A DNA stretch of 64,000 nucleotides from positions 682,001 to 746,000 of the forward strand of contig LATX02000035.1 of NCBI GenBank assembly GCA_001466705.2, in the 5' to 3' direction. The position numbers and the translations under genes are program-made. The DNA is from Moniliophthora roreri. Its lineage: Eukaryota; Basidiomycota; Agaricomycetes; Agaricales; Marasmiaceae. Shown piece after piece: positions 1 through 11,821 of the stretch; the first letter of the stretch is position 1; the number at the start of each line of letters is the position of its first letter. A model generated the notes under the pieces. It saw only the letters and a list, made by a program, of their open reading frames with translations. It made no database searches and was not told where the DNA came from.

Positions 1-643
1 AAATTGAGCCGAGAACCTTGATAAGAAGGTCTGACAACGAAGGTCTCGTTTCTGTCGGTGCTCCGGGATATAGTGCCATGCTTATCTCGTAGGTCTGGGA
101 CTAGAAGATTGACAGGGTGCATTTTTGCTCTCTCATACCACATGATCCAGAAGCAAATAGGGCTTTGATGAGATAACGTGGGGGTGTGTCGCCCTTTGAA
201 GTTCAGCACGGTGTCGTGGCAGCGAAAGTCGGAGGCACCCGTCTTTCATCGCGCTGACCTTCTTCGCCACCACTAGCGTTACCTGGAAGCAGCCCGGAGG
301 ACAGGAATAAGCACCAATAAAGGCAAGGTCTAGTTCTTCATCACTTCCCTTCAATCTGTTAGACGCCAGGTAAGATTTCGTACATCGCAACTGTACTGGC
401 TTAGAGTACTCACTGGTGAGTGATTATACATTATTCAGCTAGATACCGGACTGAAACTTCCTACCAGGATCCAAGGGTCTGCCTTATCATTGCTGGGGGC
501 TTTGAACGGCATAATTGTTTCCTGGATAAAGCTCGCTCAATCTCGGAGTCATGCGTCACCACAAATCTAACTTTTCGACAATCACATATAGGCCGATGTT
601 CTACTAATCACAAGTAATGCTACAGGTAGAGTGTCAACTCTTG

Positions 644-1740
644 TCATCGTTCGACCTCCATCGCACCTACCAGCCTGTTTATCAGGCTGCGGTCATGATG
701 GTGCTGTATCGCAACAAACGCTTTCGCACCAGGGAATTCAGCCATATTGAGATAGGCTGGGTACCTGACCTCCCCTGCCTTCCCAGCCCATTCGAAATCA
801 AGCACCTTTATAGTATCTTGGCCCGCCTTCACCATGATATCCGGACAGCGTAGATCTCCATGAATTAGCCTGTGATCTTCAAGTGGCATCAAAACTTGCC
901 TAAGCTGATCATGTTGAGAATTGGAGAGCGAGTCGGACTGTGGGTAATGGTCACCATCGGCGCAGTTCATGACGGTCATGGTGATGTCGTAGTAGGGTTT
1001 GTAGTCAATATATGGGTCACCGCAGCAGTGCAGAGTTGGTGCTGGATTGTTGCGTGCCAGTGATTCATGCATTTCTTTTCCGTAGGCCTGTGAAAATTTG
1101 GCCAGAGGAAGAGTTCAGATCAGGATATAGGATATAGGTAGAGCATACCACAGAGATACGTTTCCGTGCCATTTCCACCTGAACATTAGGGTCACATCTA
1201 CCCACTCCCGACTCGTTTTTCTCCTCCACTCCTGTATGAGGTATGAGGAAAAGACCGATCCAAACTCCTTCAGTCCCATCAGGTTTACAGTTTCCATGGT
1301 CTAGTCGTGGAAAAAGTATGTTCAAAAGCTTCTAGTAAAATTCCCGTAATGCCTTAGAGCGGTCGTCCTCCGTCGGAAAGATGACGGATGCCTTGAGGCA
1401 TAAGTTCACCAGTGAGGTCCAAGACACCTGACGGAATCACGAAAGTTGAATCTCTTTCCTGTGTTCGGGCTTTGAAGCGAGCAAAAAATCGGCGAAGAGT
1501 TCAATAGGGATCGCTGTTGTGTCTTGATACTGGCACATGCGGGATCCTGAAAATTTTCCTGATCGCACTTCTGTCTAAGTACGTATGGGTAACGACCGTC
1601 GTAGGTAACAGTTTTGGGGGTCGGCCTGTGCTTCCATGTAATTTGGCACTTGTGCGATAACGCTTGGTGTCTCGAGTTGAATATCATATTGAAAATATTC
1701 CGCCAGACCTGAGCGAAGTGTATTAGAAATTGAACGAGGA
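644..1740 (-). pseudogene. Decayed protein-kinase-like gene (fungal kinase-like fold)
   Basis: The 3' exon (about 1072 to 644) encodes a kinase-like C lobe: a catalytic-loop motif HGDLRCPDIMV, then a metal-binding motif VLDFEWAGKAG, then VRYPAYLN, which is the pattern of the large Agaricomycete families of small-molecule-kinase-like proteins. An upstream exon joined through an intron (about 1139 to 1081) gives VEMARKRISV followed by AYGKEMHESL, which fits the strand before the catalytic core. Further upstream (1690-1600) the peptide LETPSVIAQVPNY lies in one frame, while the next plausible peptide (FADFLLASKPEHRKEIQLS, about 1500-1445) is in another and runs into a stop. No complete N lobe or single open frame was found. 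I therefore read it as a decayed or fragmentary copy; a heavily spliced active gene cannot be excluded. Confidence 0.5.
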
Positions 1741-2759
1741 TACGCCATCACTGGACCTAGTGCAGACGCGTAGAAATCCTTTTGCTGCCTTTAGACGACT
1801 CGAGACCCGTCGGCAACAATCACGACGTGGGGGTCGTTGTCGCTCATTCCATCGGTGAATTATTCAGGTAGTCAGTGCCATACACTTTCTCTGCCTTTGC
1901 TTGGCCGTCCTCCAGTGAATTGAACAGTCTTGATTCCTGATTCACTTTGTAGCTGACCGGCGAGTTGGGCTGCAAAATCAGCTGAGCGACTCATATTGAC
2001 GGCAATCTAAAGGCGTATACCATACCTTGAAGAACCGAATGGTATCTATGTTAATCTCGAGATACCGCAAAAGTCCACACGATGGTGGTCCACAGCCCAT
2101 CCCGTACGGTATTAAGTATAGTTGTTTTGTCGTTTATGCCGGTTTCAATGCGATAGGGCAGTAATTTTCGTGACGGACTTAGCTCGTGTAGAGAGTTTTG
2201 AACTTGATGTCGATGAGGGGCACCCTGCTTCGAGTTGCGACAGGAGCATTGGTCGGAGCGACCGAGATAGCCACGTGGTAGTTGGAACAGGCTCTGTTGA
2301 CGCGCCCACCTGCCCACTCCATCTCCTCCTGCTCTCTCCTCTCTTTTTCTACCCATCAACAACACTATTCAGCTTTGAGTCACTCCAGAGTGCCTATTCC
2401 ACTCCTCACTAGACTCGAACACTCGAGTTTCGGCTGGGTTGGCCATCACCTGACACGGTCTTAGGCCCACCCGCCTAGCCTCCGGCAACTCATTCTACTC
2501 ATATAGCACCGACTATTCTATAGAGTACTATGGGGTACACATTCCCCTCCACTCCATCGAGAACTGGCTATCTCATCAGATGGTCGGCAGAGTGAAGATC
2601 AAATGTAGCCAGTCCCGTTTCAGTATACGCAGATAGCTAAATCTCTTGACAGTGTCCAATATTACACAAACGTTACATCCAATTGGTACATATGGTATAC
2701 AAATGGTGATTAATGCGACCAATACTGGCAAAGTAGACTTCCATAGCATGAAATGCAAA
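1741..2759. other. Intergenic stretch, no supported gene
   Basis: Only short open frames without recognisable domains are present. The interval lies downstream of SPT20 and upstream of the kinase-like relic. The first 640 bases of the window are similar: one 85-codon open frame on the minus strand (133-390) resembles no family I know. Confidence 0.5.
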
Positions 2760-5700
2760 CTATCTCCCCGGCATGCCTCCACCACGGCCCTGCGGCTGTG
2801 GCTGCTGCTGCTGCATAACGAATCCTCCTCTTCCTCTCCCCGCCTGCATGAGGAACTGTTGGTACTGTTGCGTGAACATCATACCCTGTGCATTCTGAGG
2901 CATGTTTCCCATGTTTTGGTGATTCATCCCTTGCTGAGACATCATCTGATAATATTGTGGCGGGAGTCTTCCCTGCACCATCTGTCCGTAATAAACCGGA
3001 TAGGCTTGCTGTTGCTGCTGCTGCTGCTGCTGTCCCATGCCCTGCTGCATCTGGTTCTGCACCATATTCTGGGTGAGCTGCTGCTGCATTCCCGCTGACA
3101 TTTGCGCCTGCTGCGACTGTGGTCGTTGAGGTGTTCCCTGTCCATCGCCGCCAGCTCCCGTCGCAGGGGGCCCGGCCGCTGCCGGCATACCCTGTTGCCT
3201 CATGCGCGCGATCAGCGGAGCGCTGTGATTTTGCACATAAGGGTTCGTACTGACTCCTGGATTTGGGAGACCCGCTTGCTGCGGAACCACCCTAGGTGAA
3301 TTGACGCCAGCGTTCGGATTCAAGTTCGACGAGGCGGACATGTGTTGGACGGCGCCAGGCATAGGTGAATTCGACATTACACGCTGTGCTTGCATCATCA
3401 TAGGACTGCCGCGCCCTATTCCAGCTGGAGGTATAGCTCCAGGATTCGGCAACGCAGTCTGACCGGGAATAGGTGTCGCCGCGGCAACATTAGTACCCTG
3501 TTGATTCAAGATATTGGTATTCATGGGCACAGGCTGGGATGAAGAAGGACGAGGGCTGGCGTGCTGCTGGCCAGGATGCTGCTGTTGCTGCGGTACCTGG
3601 AGTTGCTGCTGAACCAAGTGTGGGCTCTGACCAGGCCTGACGATGCCCTGATTGGAAGGCGTACCAGCACGCTGTTGTTGGGTTTGTTGCGGTTGCTGCT
3701 GTAGCAGTTTCATTCTCGCAACCTGTTGATACTTCTGTTGCTGCTGCTGAAGGATATAAAGTTGATGCTGTTGCATGGCCTGATTCATTGTAGGATTGAC
3801 CTGTGTTCCGTTTGCGTTTCCAGAATTGATCATCGTAGGTTGCTGAGCCTGAGGGTTACCAGCGCTCTGGACCGTGGTAGGTGGCTGCCCCGGTGCATTT
3901 CTCGGATTCGGAGGTGCATTTAAGAAATTCTGACCGGGAATGGGTGGCTGGAAGCCACTTGACGGTGCAGGCGTGACAGAGGTCTGCGTTGGATTTTGCG
4001 GTTGGGACTGGGGTAGGGAAGCTTGAGCCTGGCTAGCCTGAATAGGATTCTGCTGCTGCGTAGGCGTAGCACTCCTTACAGTAGCAGGGACCTGGTTCTG
4101 CACAGGTGTTTTCTGAGATGCTTGGTTTTGGATGCCGATGGGAACCACACGCGGACTCGGAAGCCTCTGCGCTTGCGATGTTGTAACAGACCCACTTCCA
4201 GCCGCAGGTGTGGTCGCTCTTCTCGCCATCAGCATTGCTGCATCTGCAGGTGATAAACCATTTGCTGCATTGGGCGGTGGATTTGTAGATGGCAAAGCCT
4301 GGTTCGCAGCAGCCGCAGTAGCCGCTTGAACACTGGGATACATATGTGCTTGTGCACTTGTCTGAATCTGCGGTTGCTGTGGGGCAGCACTAGGTGTCGG
4401 GGAAGGAGAATGCTGATGCATAGCTTGCTGTTTCGTGGGACTCGCGCTTCTTACTCGATTCTGCTGCAGCAGATGCTGATAATGTTGTGCGCCGGTTGGA
4501 GCGTAAATGACGGGAACAGGAACAGGTACAGGTGTACCACCGTTCACCCTAACTGCAGGAGCAACTTGACTCGGTGCCGAAGGATTCGAATGAATGGGAA
4601 TAGCGAACGTTTGCGGAGTAGTTGTTTGCTGAAGGCGCTTATTCACGTCTTCAACACTACCAGTTATGGGTATCTGGCTAGGCGTTGGTGAATGTGGCTG
4701 ATTGTACGGAGTAGGTGCATTGGTAGGAGCAGGTGAAGGTTGTGTAGAGCGTGGTACGGGATGTTGTGCTGGACCAGCACTCTGTGGAGCAGGTGTTTGA
4801 GATGGTGCTCGAGATGGTGGAATGATTTGCGGGGCAGGTTGGTTCGCAGGCGATGCCTGTGCCGGGGCAGGGGTAGGTTCAGGTAGTGCAGAATGAATTC
4901 CTTGTTCTTTTCGCTTAATCGCCTCCAGAATTCGGTAGCTAGATTAACCAATCAATGGATGGATGGTCCACGAGACTAAGATCCTTACGATGGGGTATGA
5001 GAACGATCGAGCCTAGGGTGCCAAAATTGCAGAATCTTGGCCTTCTTCGCTTTGTCGATCTTGCTTTCTTCCGGTTCCGCCACTTCTGCCTTCCTCTTCA
5101 GAGACGCAGGGATATTAGGGGTAGAGACGCGTAAAATTTGGTTCGCAATACGACTGAGATGGGGATCAGGATCAAGACAAAGTGGTGGAGCAGTCGCGAG
5201 CTATTCACAAAGATTTTCAATACACATGAGCATAGACTAAATAAGAGTTACGCACTAATATCCGTGCCTCGACCTCTAGGGCATCGAGATCTGTCCACTT
5301 ACTGCCATACTTTGCGTTCATAAGGCATATGTCGGCATACAGACTCTCGCCGTTTGGTTGCAAAACAATTCGTTCGAGAATAGGCTCTTTCTTGTCTTCG
5401 GAACGATGATCCAGTAGTTCTACGATCATACACCCTGCAAGGAAAGGTGTCAGACATCGCACCAGAGGAAGTTGAAGACGGCGAACCATCGTAGAAAGGA
5501 AGTTGAGCAGAGTTAAAAATGTCGAGAAAGTCTGTGGGTATTCGGTGAGCTCTGATATCCGCAAAAATGCAGGCGGTCGGATGGGTATATGATAGCTTCC
5601 CACTATTATTGAGATTGAAATGGTCACTGTGAAGATGTACAGTGAAGGACGGCGGTTGAGACTTATTCCGCTCGAGCAAGTCCTAACAGATTTCAATATA

Positions 5701-5767
5701 TCATGACGCGTTCGTGCAATATCATAGGACGCACCTCCATAAAACGGGTTTGATTATAACTAGCCAT
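2760..5767 (-). CDS. SPT20: SAGA complex subunit Spt20
   Basis: Spt20 is a core structural subunit of the SAGA histone-acetyltransferase co-activator in the nucleus. The ATG at 5767 begins MASYNQTRFME; an intron (about 5734-5684) follows, then DLLERNKSQPPSFTVHLHSD and FLDIFNSAQLPFYDG, a second intron, then CMIVELLDHR, an NGESLYADICLM segment and WTDLDALEVEARIL. These match the conserved Spt20 domain in order (roughly residues 1-150). Two more introns separate this from a C-terminal half of about 730 residues that is very rich in Gln, Pro, Ala and Asn, with a poly-Gln run encoded at 3007-3032, ending in Gly/Arg-rich repeats. A low-complexity tail is usual for fungal Spt20. Exon ends were placed from protein continuity. 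The many open frames on the plus strand here are shadows of the CAG-rich antisense. Confidence 0.9.
3007..3032 (-). repeat. CAG-type trinucleotide run in SPT20
   Basis: The plus strand reads as tandem CTG triplets, encoding an uninterrupted poly-glutamine tract in SPT20 on the minus strand. Shorter Gln runs flank it through the whole C-terminal half. Confidence 0.85.
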
Positions 5768-6277
5768 CCCCGGCCGCAAGATACACACCAATCCCGATCG
5801 GACGGAGGCTTGAACTTCAAAGGACGGGCGGAAGGAGTTCACTGAGAAATTATGCTTGCACCGATATCATAGAAATCTGTTGAACAGATGAAATCGATTC
5901 ACGCAGCCTAGACGAATTCAGGCTCGGAAATCGAGAAACGGGATATCGAACGTTGTGGTGAGAAGACAAAGATGCCTCCGGCACTTAGCGCTCGCATGAG
6001 TACAATGCGGCTGAATAATACGGGTGGCTATATATTGTCCTTTGGTCATACTTCTTCGCATTTGCATCATGCTCATGGGGGATACTTCATGTCGACCAAT
6101 GTCTTGCGCAGATTCCAGCAATTTAAATCAAATCTCCGATGCAAACTTCCAGGAAAAAGAAACGGATTATCGGCACTCATTCAAATTTTCGGAAGCGGAC
6201 CCAAGACGGGCTGGACTATTGAGGGAGCTGTTTGTATTTGAAGGCGATCACAAATTGCCTCAACAGCATCCTTAGGC
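5768..6277. promoter_or_regulatory. Divergent intergenic region SPT20 / P450
   Basis: About 510 bases lie between the SPT20 start (minus) and the P450 start (plus), so both promoters must be here. No convincing TATA box or repeated motif was seen; the open frames inside have no recognisable domain. Confidence 0.4.
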
Positions 6278-8147
6278 ATGAACCACATCTCAGGAATTGC
6301 TCTAACCACTGTCATTTCCCTGCTTGTAGCTTTCATTCTTGTCTTACGCAATCTTGGAGACAGACGATTGGATCGTTTCCCGGGACCTGCCCTCGCCCGA
6401 TGGACTCTACTATATCGATTTTACTACGATATTATCAGAGGAGGAGGATGGGTAGAACATCTTCAGAAACTTCACGAGATTTACGGCGAGTGTCATAAAA
6501 CTCAATCTTTCATCGTTCACTGACGCACAGCAGGCCCTATCATTCGAGTCGGGCCAAACGAGGTGAATCATATTGCTCAACTGTGGTCAACCACCTACCA
6601 ACCATCCCTCGCAGCTTCACTTCAGTCGCCCAGAAGCTTACAGTGAAATCTATGCCGTTGGATCTAAATTTGCCAAGGATCCATGGTCGTACCCGCAAAA
6701 GACTACCTTTCATGTCTTCGGCATATATGATGCAAACGAAGCCATGGCAAGGAGAGCTATAATTTTACCCTATCTGTCCAAACGGTCTATCTCTGAACGA
6801 GAATGGATTATCCAAAGAGAGGTGTTTACATTCATACTTCAACGGAACATTCCTGACTTTCCGCACCCAGGTCGACCGATTCATCAATGACGTTCTCAAC
6901 AACACTTCACCCATTCACGTGAAGGAAACTGCTCGCTCATTCCTGGGAGTCATAATTCCCTCCGTCTGCTTCCCTGAACTTCATTCAAACACCGCCCTCT
7001 CTACCACAGGAGTACTCTCTGCGGTTACAAATGCTCCAAAAAGTCGTTTCCCTTTCCTCCTCTTCAAATACATTCCCCAGAAGTGGACTTTGATAATACG
7101 ACGTTGGTTTCTCTCTCTCAAGAGCAGAAATCAACCGTATTCGCGGATGAACGAAGGGAAGGCCTACGCTATCATGGCTCAGCAAGCTTTGAGTACTCCC
7201 GTCTCAGAAATACCCGACGATAATGCAAATATCATGTCCAATCTATTGGCACGTTCAGTCAACCAGGTAGTGCCGGAACCAAAGTCTCAGTGGTTGGTCG
7301 CAGAATCCCTAAATCTCAAATATGCTGGGATGGATACAATGTCAACTGCGATACTTATTATCATTCGTGGCGTCCTTGCAAACGAGGTTGTTCGGCTCAA
7401 GTTGATAGGCGAGTTGAATGATGCATGGCCGGATATGGGGACCGCTCTTTGCTTTGCTGCTCTAGAGAAACTTTCGTATCTTGTGAGTCTACTGTTGTCT
7501 TACATGGATATTGCTTGACCTTGATCTCAGACTGCCGTCATCAAAGAGGGACTGAGACTTTCAGTCGGGATATTCTCGCCTATGAACCGTGTCGTCGGAC
7601 CTGGCAACGCGACAATTTCAGGAGAATCTATCCCAGAAGGAGTCAGGGCTTCATTTCTTGTCATTCAGTCATCTTGCATGCTAACCAGTATGAACGTACC
7701 AGACGGTGGTTGGAATGGCACATTCCATGATACACTTCAACCCAGACATTTTCCCCGATCCGCAAGCTTTTCGTCCGGAGAGATGGCTTCAAGAAGACGG
7801 TCAGCAGTTAGACAAGTATCTAATGTCATTTGGTAGAGGCCCACGAAGTTGTGTTGGTATACAGTGAGTTATGAACCTTGATTCTAGGCATCGCAATCCA
7901 GTGCTGATTGTTGCAAGTCTTGCTTGGTCCACATTATACTTGCTCATAGCGAATGTATTCCGAAGATTGGATCTAAGCCCCACCTCCGTGGATGACATGA
8001 GGTACGCAGTCATACTACATGTCGCTTTGTAGAGGATGATCCAACAACATATATCCTGACAGAGCACCATATCGCCTCAAAGACAACTTCGTGGCAGTGT
8101 ACGATGGCAAGCCAATTTATGTTCGTGCGAAGTTCAAAGAGGGGTGA
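6278..8147 (+). CDS. Cytochrome P450 monooxygenase
   Basis: A membrane-anchored haem monooxygenase of about 500 residues after splicing. The N-terminal anchor is ISGIALTTVISLLVAFILVL, followed by a proline-rich hinge (RFPGPALARW). After several introns come GPIIRVGPNE, an I-helix motif AGMDTMS, the K-helix EGLRLS (E..R), the PERF-type motif FRPERW, and the haem-binding loop FGRGPRSCVGI with its cysteine. At 7640-7701 the frame seems broken, but an intron from GTCAGG to ACCAG restores IPEGTVVGMAHSMIHFNPDI, so the gene looks intact. The pattern resembles the trichodiene-oxygenase-like (CYP58/Tri4-type) families common in Basidiomycota; the substrate is unknown. No biosynthetic core gene adjoins it, so it is not obviously in a metabolite cluster. 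Confidence 0.88.
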
Positions 8148-9287
8148 TCAACGCTATGCAGTTATGTCCTGGCTGTGTCTTTTGCTGTACGATAGTCATT
8201 TCCTGTCAAAACTCGAAAATAGTCAGATTCTCTGCTCGTGAATCTGAAACGTCTGAGACCTATCACTGAATTACGCGCCTCTCGACCGGGGACCTGCAGT
8301 GGGTTGACCGAACCGAAAATCTCCCCGCGGTGCGCGGAGCTGTGGGTCTATCTATGCTATGTCAGCAAGAGCTAGAGTGGTACATCACGTCGGTTACGAA
8401 TGAGCGATATAGTCTTTATCTTTTCCAAATGATTTTCTTAACTTTTAATCACTTAGATTCTAAACGTCGTCCAAAGTTCCACCTGTTCATTCATAATTAC
8501 ACATAAAGAGATTATCTGTCGACCTTTCAAGAACCTTGGTTGATAGCTATCCCAGACCTTCGGAAACCAGTATAACTCTTCTTCGCAGTCCGCTGAGGGT
8601 TTTTGCGACGATTCGTCTGCAGTGTACCTGCTACTTCCTCGTGATGAGACGAATAGGCTTGGAATAGACCCAAGTTCGCCTCTTACACTATTCGCTTCCA
8701 TCATTCTTGATGTTCACTCTGTCGTGGTGAGTCAATCCCCTTAACTCAGACATGAGGTATTGACCCAACCTTAGATGTCTGCAGAAAATTGTGCGAGAAT
8801 CACTTTGCAACAAGATACTCAGAAAGAACAGCTCAGCTCAGCTAAACACAGAGCGTCTACTGCTATCACTACTATCAGCTACAAGAGTTGTGTACTAGGT
8901 TCCCAATGAGCCTCTGAGTTTCATGCATTCTGTCGACCAGCGCTGTTCGGTATTGCAATTTTGATCCCTCGCTGATTATTCATAGCATTCTCGCCGTTCT
9001 CGACACTTAAATCCTAGCAACAGCAAGCAACAACCACAGAATAACGATACTTCGATCTGATTGCTCTACAGCCATCATCAAATCCCAGCTCTAAAGCCGC
9101 CAACATCATAAGATCTGTATCATTCCTTGCGTCTTTCTTTTCATGATTTTCACTCGGTCTCCCATTCTGACTGCCGAACTGAGACATCTGAGGACCCTTT
9201 TAAACTTACCTTTTCATCAAAGGAACAGATGTCTCCCGAAATCTTCTTCCTGCACACTCTTTTCTTCTTATTGGATTGCTTTTTTTC
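8148..9287. other. Intergenic stretch, no supported gene
   Basis: This interval of 1.1 kb separates the P450 from the membrane-protein gene. The longest open frame (8453-8704, minus) has no recognisable domain. The last 300 bases are pyrimidine-rich and probably hold the promoter and leader of the downstream gene. Confidence 0.4.
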
Positions 9288-11490
9288 ATGGCACTGTCGT
9301 TCCTTCTGTGAGTCAAGCTACTTTAAACGACCACGACATGTTAACAGAAAGATCCTCAGCTTCATTCTTTTCTTCACTCGATTCCTTTACGCCCTCAGGA
9401 TATCTATTGACCCTGGCCTTGCGAGTGGCCTTCCCAAACTACCCCAGCTTCCAGACACAATTTCTGTCGATTGGTTCCGTGACCACGATGACCCTCCTAA
9501 TCTCAAAATAGTGTTATGCAATCAAAACTGCTCTGAAAGAACTGTACTTGGCTCTTTGAATTCCTCGAATTCTAGCACAGGGACACTTCAAGCGCCCGCT
9601 TTAATTTTTTCTCCGTGCGTCGCCTGTTTTTGGCAATAGAATCATTGTACTTAGTCCGTCTCGAACAGTGGATACTCGATCTTGGCCATTAATGCGACAA
9701 ATATCACGGATGTGACAAAGGGAAAATTGGGTCTCGTGTTGCCGAGCGCTCCCAATATCAGGCTGCCTGAACCTTCGTATGTGATTTTTCGTGGAAGTTT
9801 CTCAAAGTCCTGAACTTACCACTCTTCCTATTACAGGGCAACTATAAGTATTCCGGTTATAGGCGCCCCAGTTGTCATAGTTTCATCGATGGTGGCTAGT
9901 ACTGCAACGACTGGTACCGGTCAACTAGATTCAACACAGTGAGTACTCGGTAACATATTTATCGTTCCAGTTGCACTACCTCATAATCATGATCAGATCT
10001 GTCCAAGTGGCCTCTACTACCATGCGCGAGGAGATCATTGACAACAATTCAATTTCTATGAACACACTATCGCCGTCCAGGTTAGATGTCATCTAACGTT
10101 CTGTCAGGGTGTGTATTGATATGGAATTTGGATCCAGCACTAACCAGATGGCCGACTCGACTGTCGCACAGCCTACTGGCACGGTTGTCGTTCTACAAGG
10201 CTGCGTTCAAGATAGATGCACCACGTCCACTCTCCCTGCCACTCAAATCGGTCAAATCAGCCCGTCGCTCAGGTACAGATATTTTCTAGGTCTGTCTATC
10301 AGCGAAATGTATCCATGTTGATCTTCCTTTTTAGTTTCGTAGAGTCAAATTTAGTGAGATCAACAGTCCAATCGTCGGAAATAGCGAATCCAACAGCTAC
10401 TCCCCCTCCTTCCCATTTTAATGGATCAGACGACGGGGTCTCAGATCCGGACAGTCCTTCCCACAGTATCACTTCAGCTAAAGTCAGCATGACTCCACCG
10501 ATGATTGCTGGCATTGTCATCGGAGTTACCGTGCCATTGATTATTGTGGCTCTGATCCTCCGGAAATTCTGCACTAAGCAGCGTGCTGTCTATAGCAGCT
10601 TGAACTCCTCTGCGCCTCACGATAATGACTCTCCGGAAGGCGACGATCCAGAAAAAGCAACTGGGATATTGAACGCGGAGCGTAATGCTTTGGAGAGGAA
10701 GCGGGCTCGGAAATACAAGGGCACGACGTGGAAGAGGATATCTCCGTTCGAACTGACAAAGAGTGGACCGAATGGGAAGAGAAGCTGGTTATGGCGTCGA
10801 TCAGGGCCCAGAGAAAATGAAGACCACTTCACCCATTTTGACCCTGATGCCCTCGTTAGCAGGAGGAGCTCCAGACCTGCTTCTCAGCCCCCACATGATT
10901 CGGCGGACCAGGTGGATAGCAGTTTACTTCGAGTCGAGGTCGAGAAAGCTGAGCCCGATGAGGTAACTGGGGAGGAAGGGATTGACGATAAAGAACTTCG
11001 GTCTATCGTCGAGACTTCTGGGGTCACGATGTCACCCTTTTGGAGCTTTAGTAGAGATTCGGGTAGGATCGCCGATGAGAGGACGTCGACGGCCAGTACC
11101 TATGGGTCCGACTTTAAGAGCGAGGACGGTTCATTTGATCGGCCTCCTGCACTCAGTATCGCAACAAGGCTCCTTCACCAGAATGTCTCTAGAGGAGGAC
11201 TAACGACTTCAGCTGCCTCTTCGCCGACCATTGCTTCTCCTGCCTCTGGTTTGAGGACTGAAACGTCACTTATCCACACAGACCCGGACTCCATCCTCTC
11301 CCCGTCAGAGAGCATGGATACGATGCGTTCGGAAATACAACAACTTCGAGAGGAAATCCGCCGCCTTGTTGATCATACGGAGTCGGGCTGGGCAACGTTC
11401 GGTTATCAAGAACCCTTGTTTGAAGAGAGGCCACCGGACTATGCAAATGTCGCGGGACGAGCGCGCACCCAACCTAGTGCTGTCCGCTAG
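9288..11490 (+). CDS. Single-pass membrane protein with Ser/Thr-rich ectodomain
   Basis: No specific function is recognised. The likely start at 9288 (MALSFL) plus the next exon gives a hydrophobic leader, then an ectodomain with a beta-sandwich-like segment containing LPDTISVDWFRDHDDPPNLK. Splicing over 9615-9669 joins ALIFSP to GYSILAINATNITD, which carries potential N-glycosylation sites. A Ser/Thr-rich stalk, built from several short exons, leads to one transmembrane helix, MIAGIVIGVTVPLIIVALIL (about 10501-10560), followed by a basic stop-transfer RKFCTKQR. The cytoplasmic tail of about 300 residues is Ser/Pro/Glu-rich, with a short coiled coil (MRSEIQQLREEIRRLVDH) near its end. This layout is common among Agaricomycete surface proteins of unknown role. 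The start and the exons between 9780 and 10350 are uncertain. Confidence 0.7.
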
Positions 11491-11821
11491 TCATGGACCA
11501 TTGTTAATGTTAAATTGAACATTGTGTACATATTTATTCTTTTACATTCTGTATTATCGCATTATCGCGTAGGTTGAGCTTTCGTTTGAATTGGGTAGCG
11601 TACCTTCCTTAGTCCAAATGCTAGTCACAGCCCATAAGCGCTTGATAGGCGCTAGACCTCGCCATCTTCCTTGGGGACGGGAGAGATATTAGGTATTACG
11701 GGTACATATGTACTTGATGCACATGTAGAGGGTGGGCATAACGCTGAGTGAACGATAACTGAAGATGTATGTGCGCCACAGAGTAACATGCCCACGAACA
11801 GAATACAAAGCTCAGAGTCTA
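11491..11821. other. 3' flank between convergent genes
   Basis: This is the shared 3' region of the membrane-protein gene (plus) and the RING-IBR gene (minus). Reading the minus strand here shows no further Cys/His pattern that could continue the RING-IBR protein. Confidence 0.5.

Noticed and set aside
2646..4691. Long plus-strand open frames opposite SPT20
   Set aside because: They are Leu/Arg-rich shadows of CAG/CTG-rich antisense; the minus strand carries the conserved Spt20 domain upstream in continuity.
7640..7701. Apparent frameshift in the P450 before the PERF motif
   Set aside because: A GT...AG intron (GTCAGG to ACCAG) joins IPEG to TVVGMAHSMIHFNPDI in frame.
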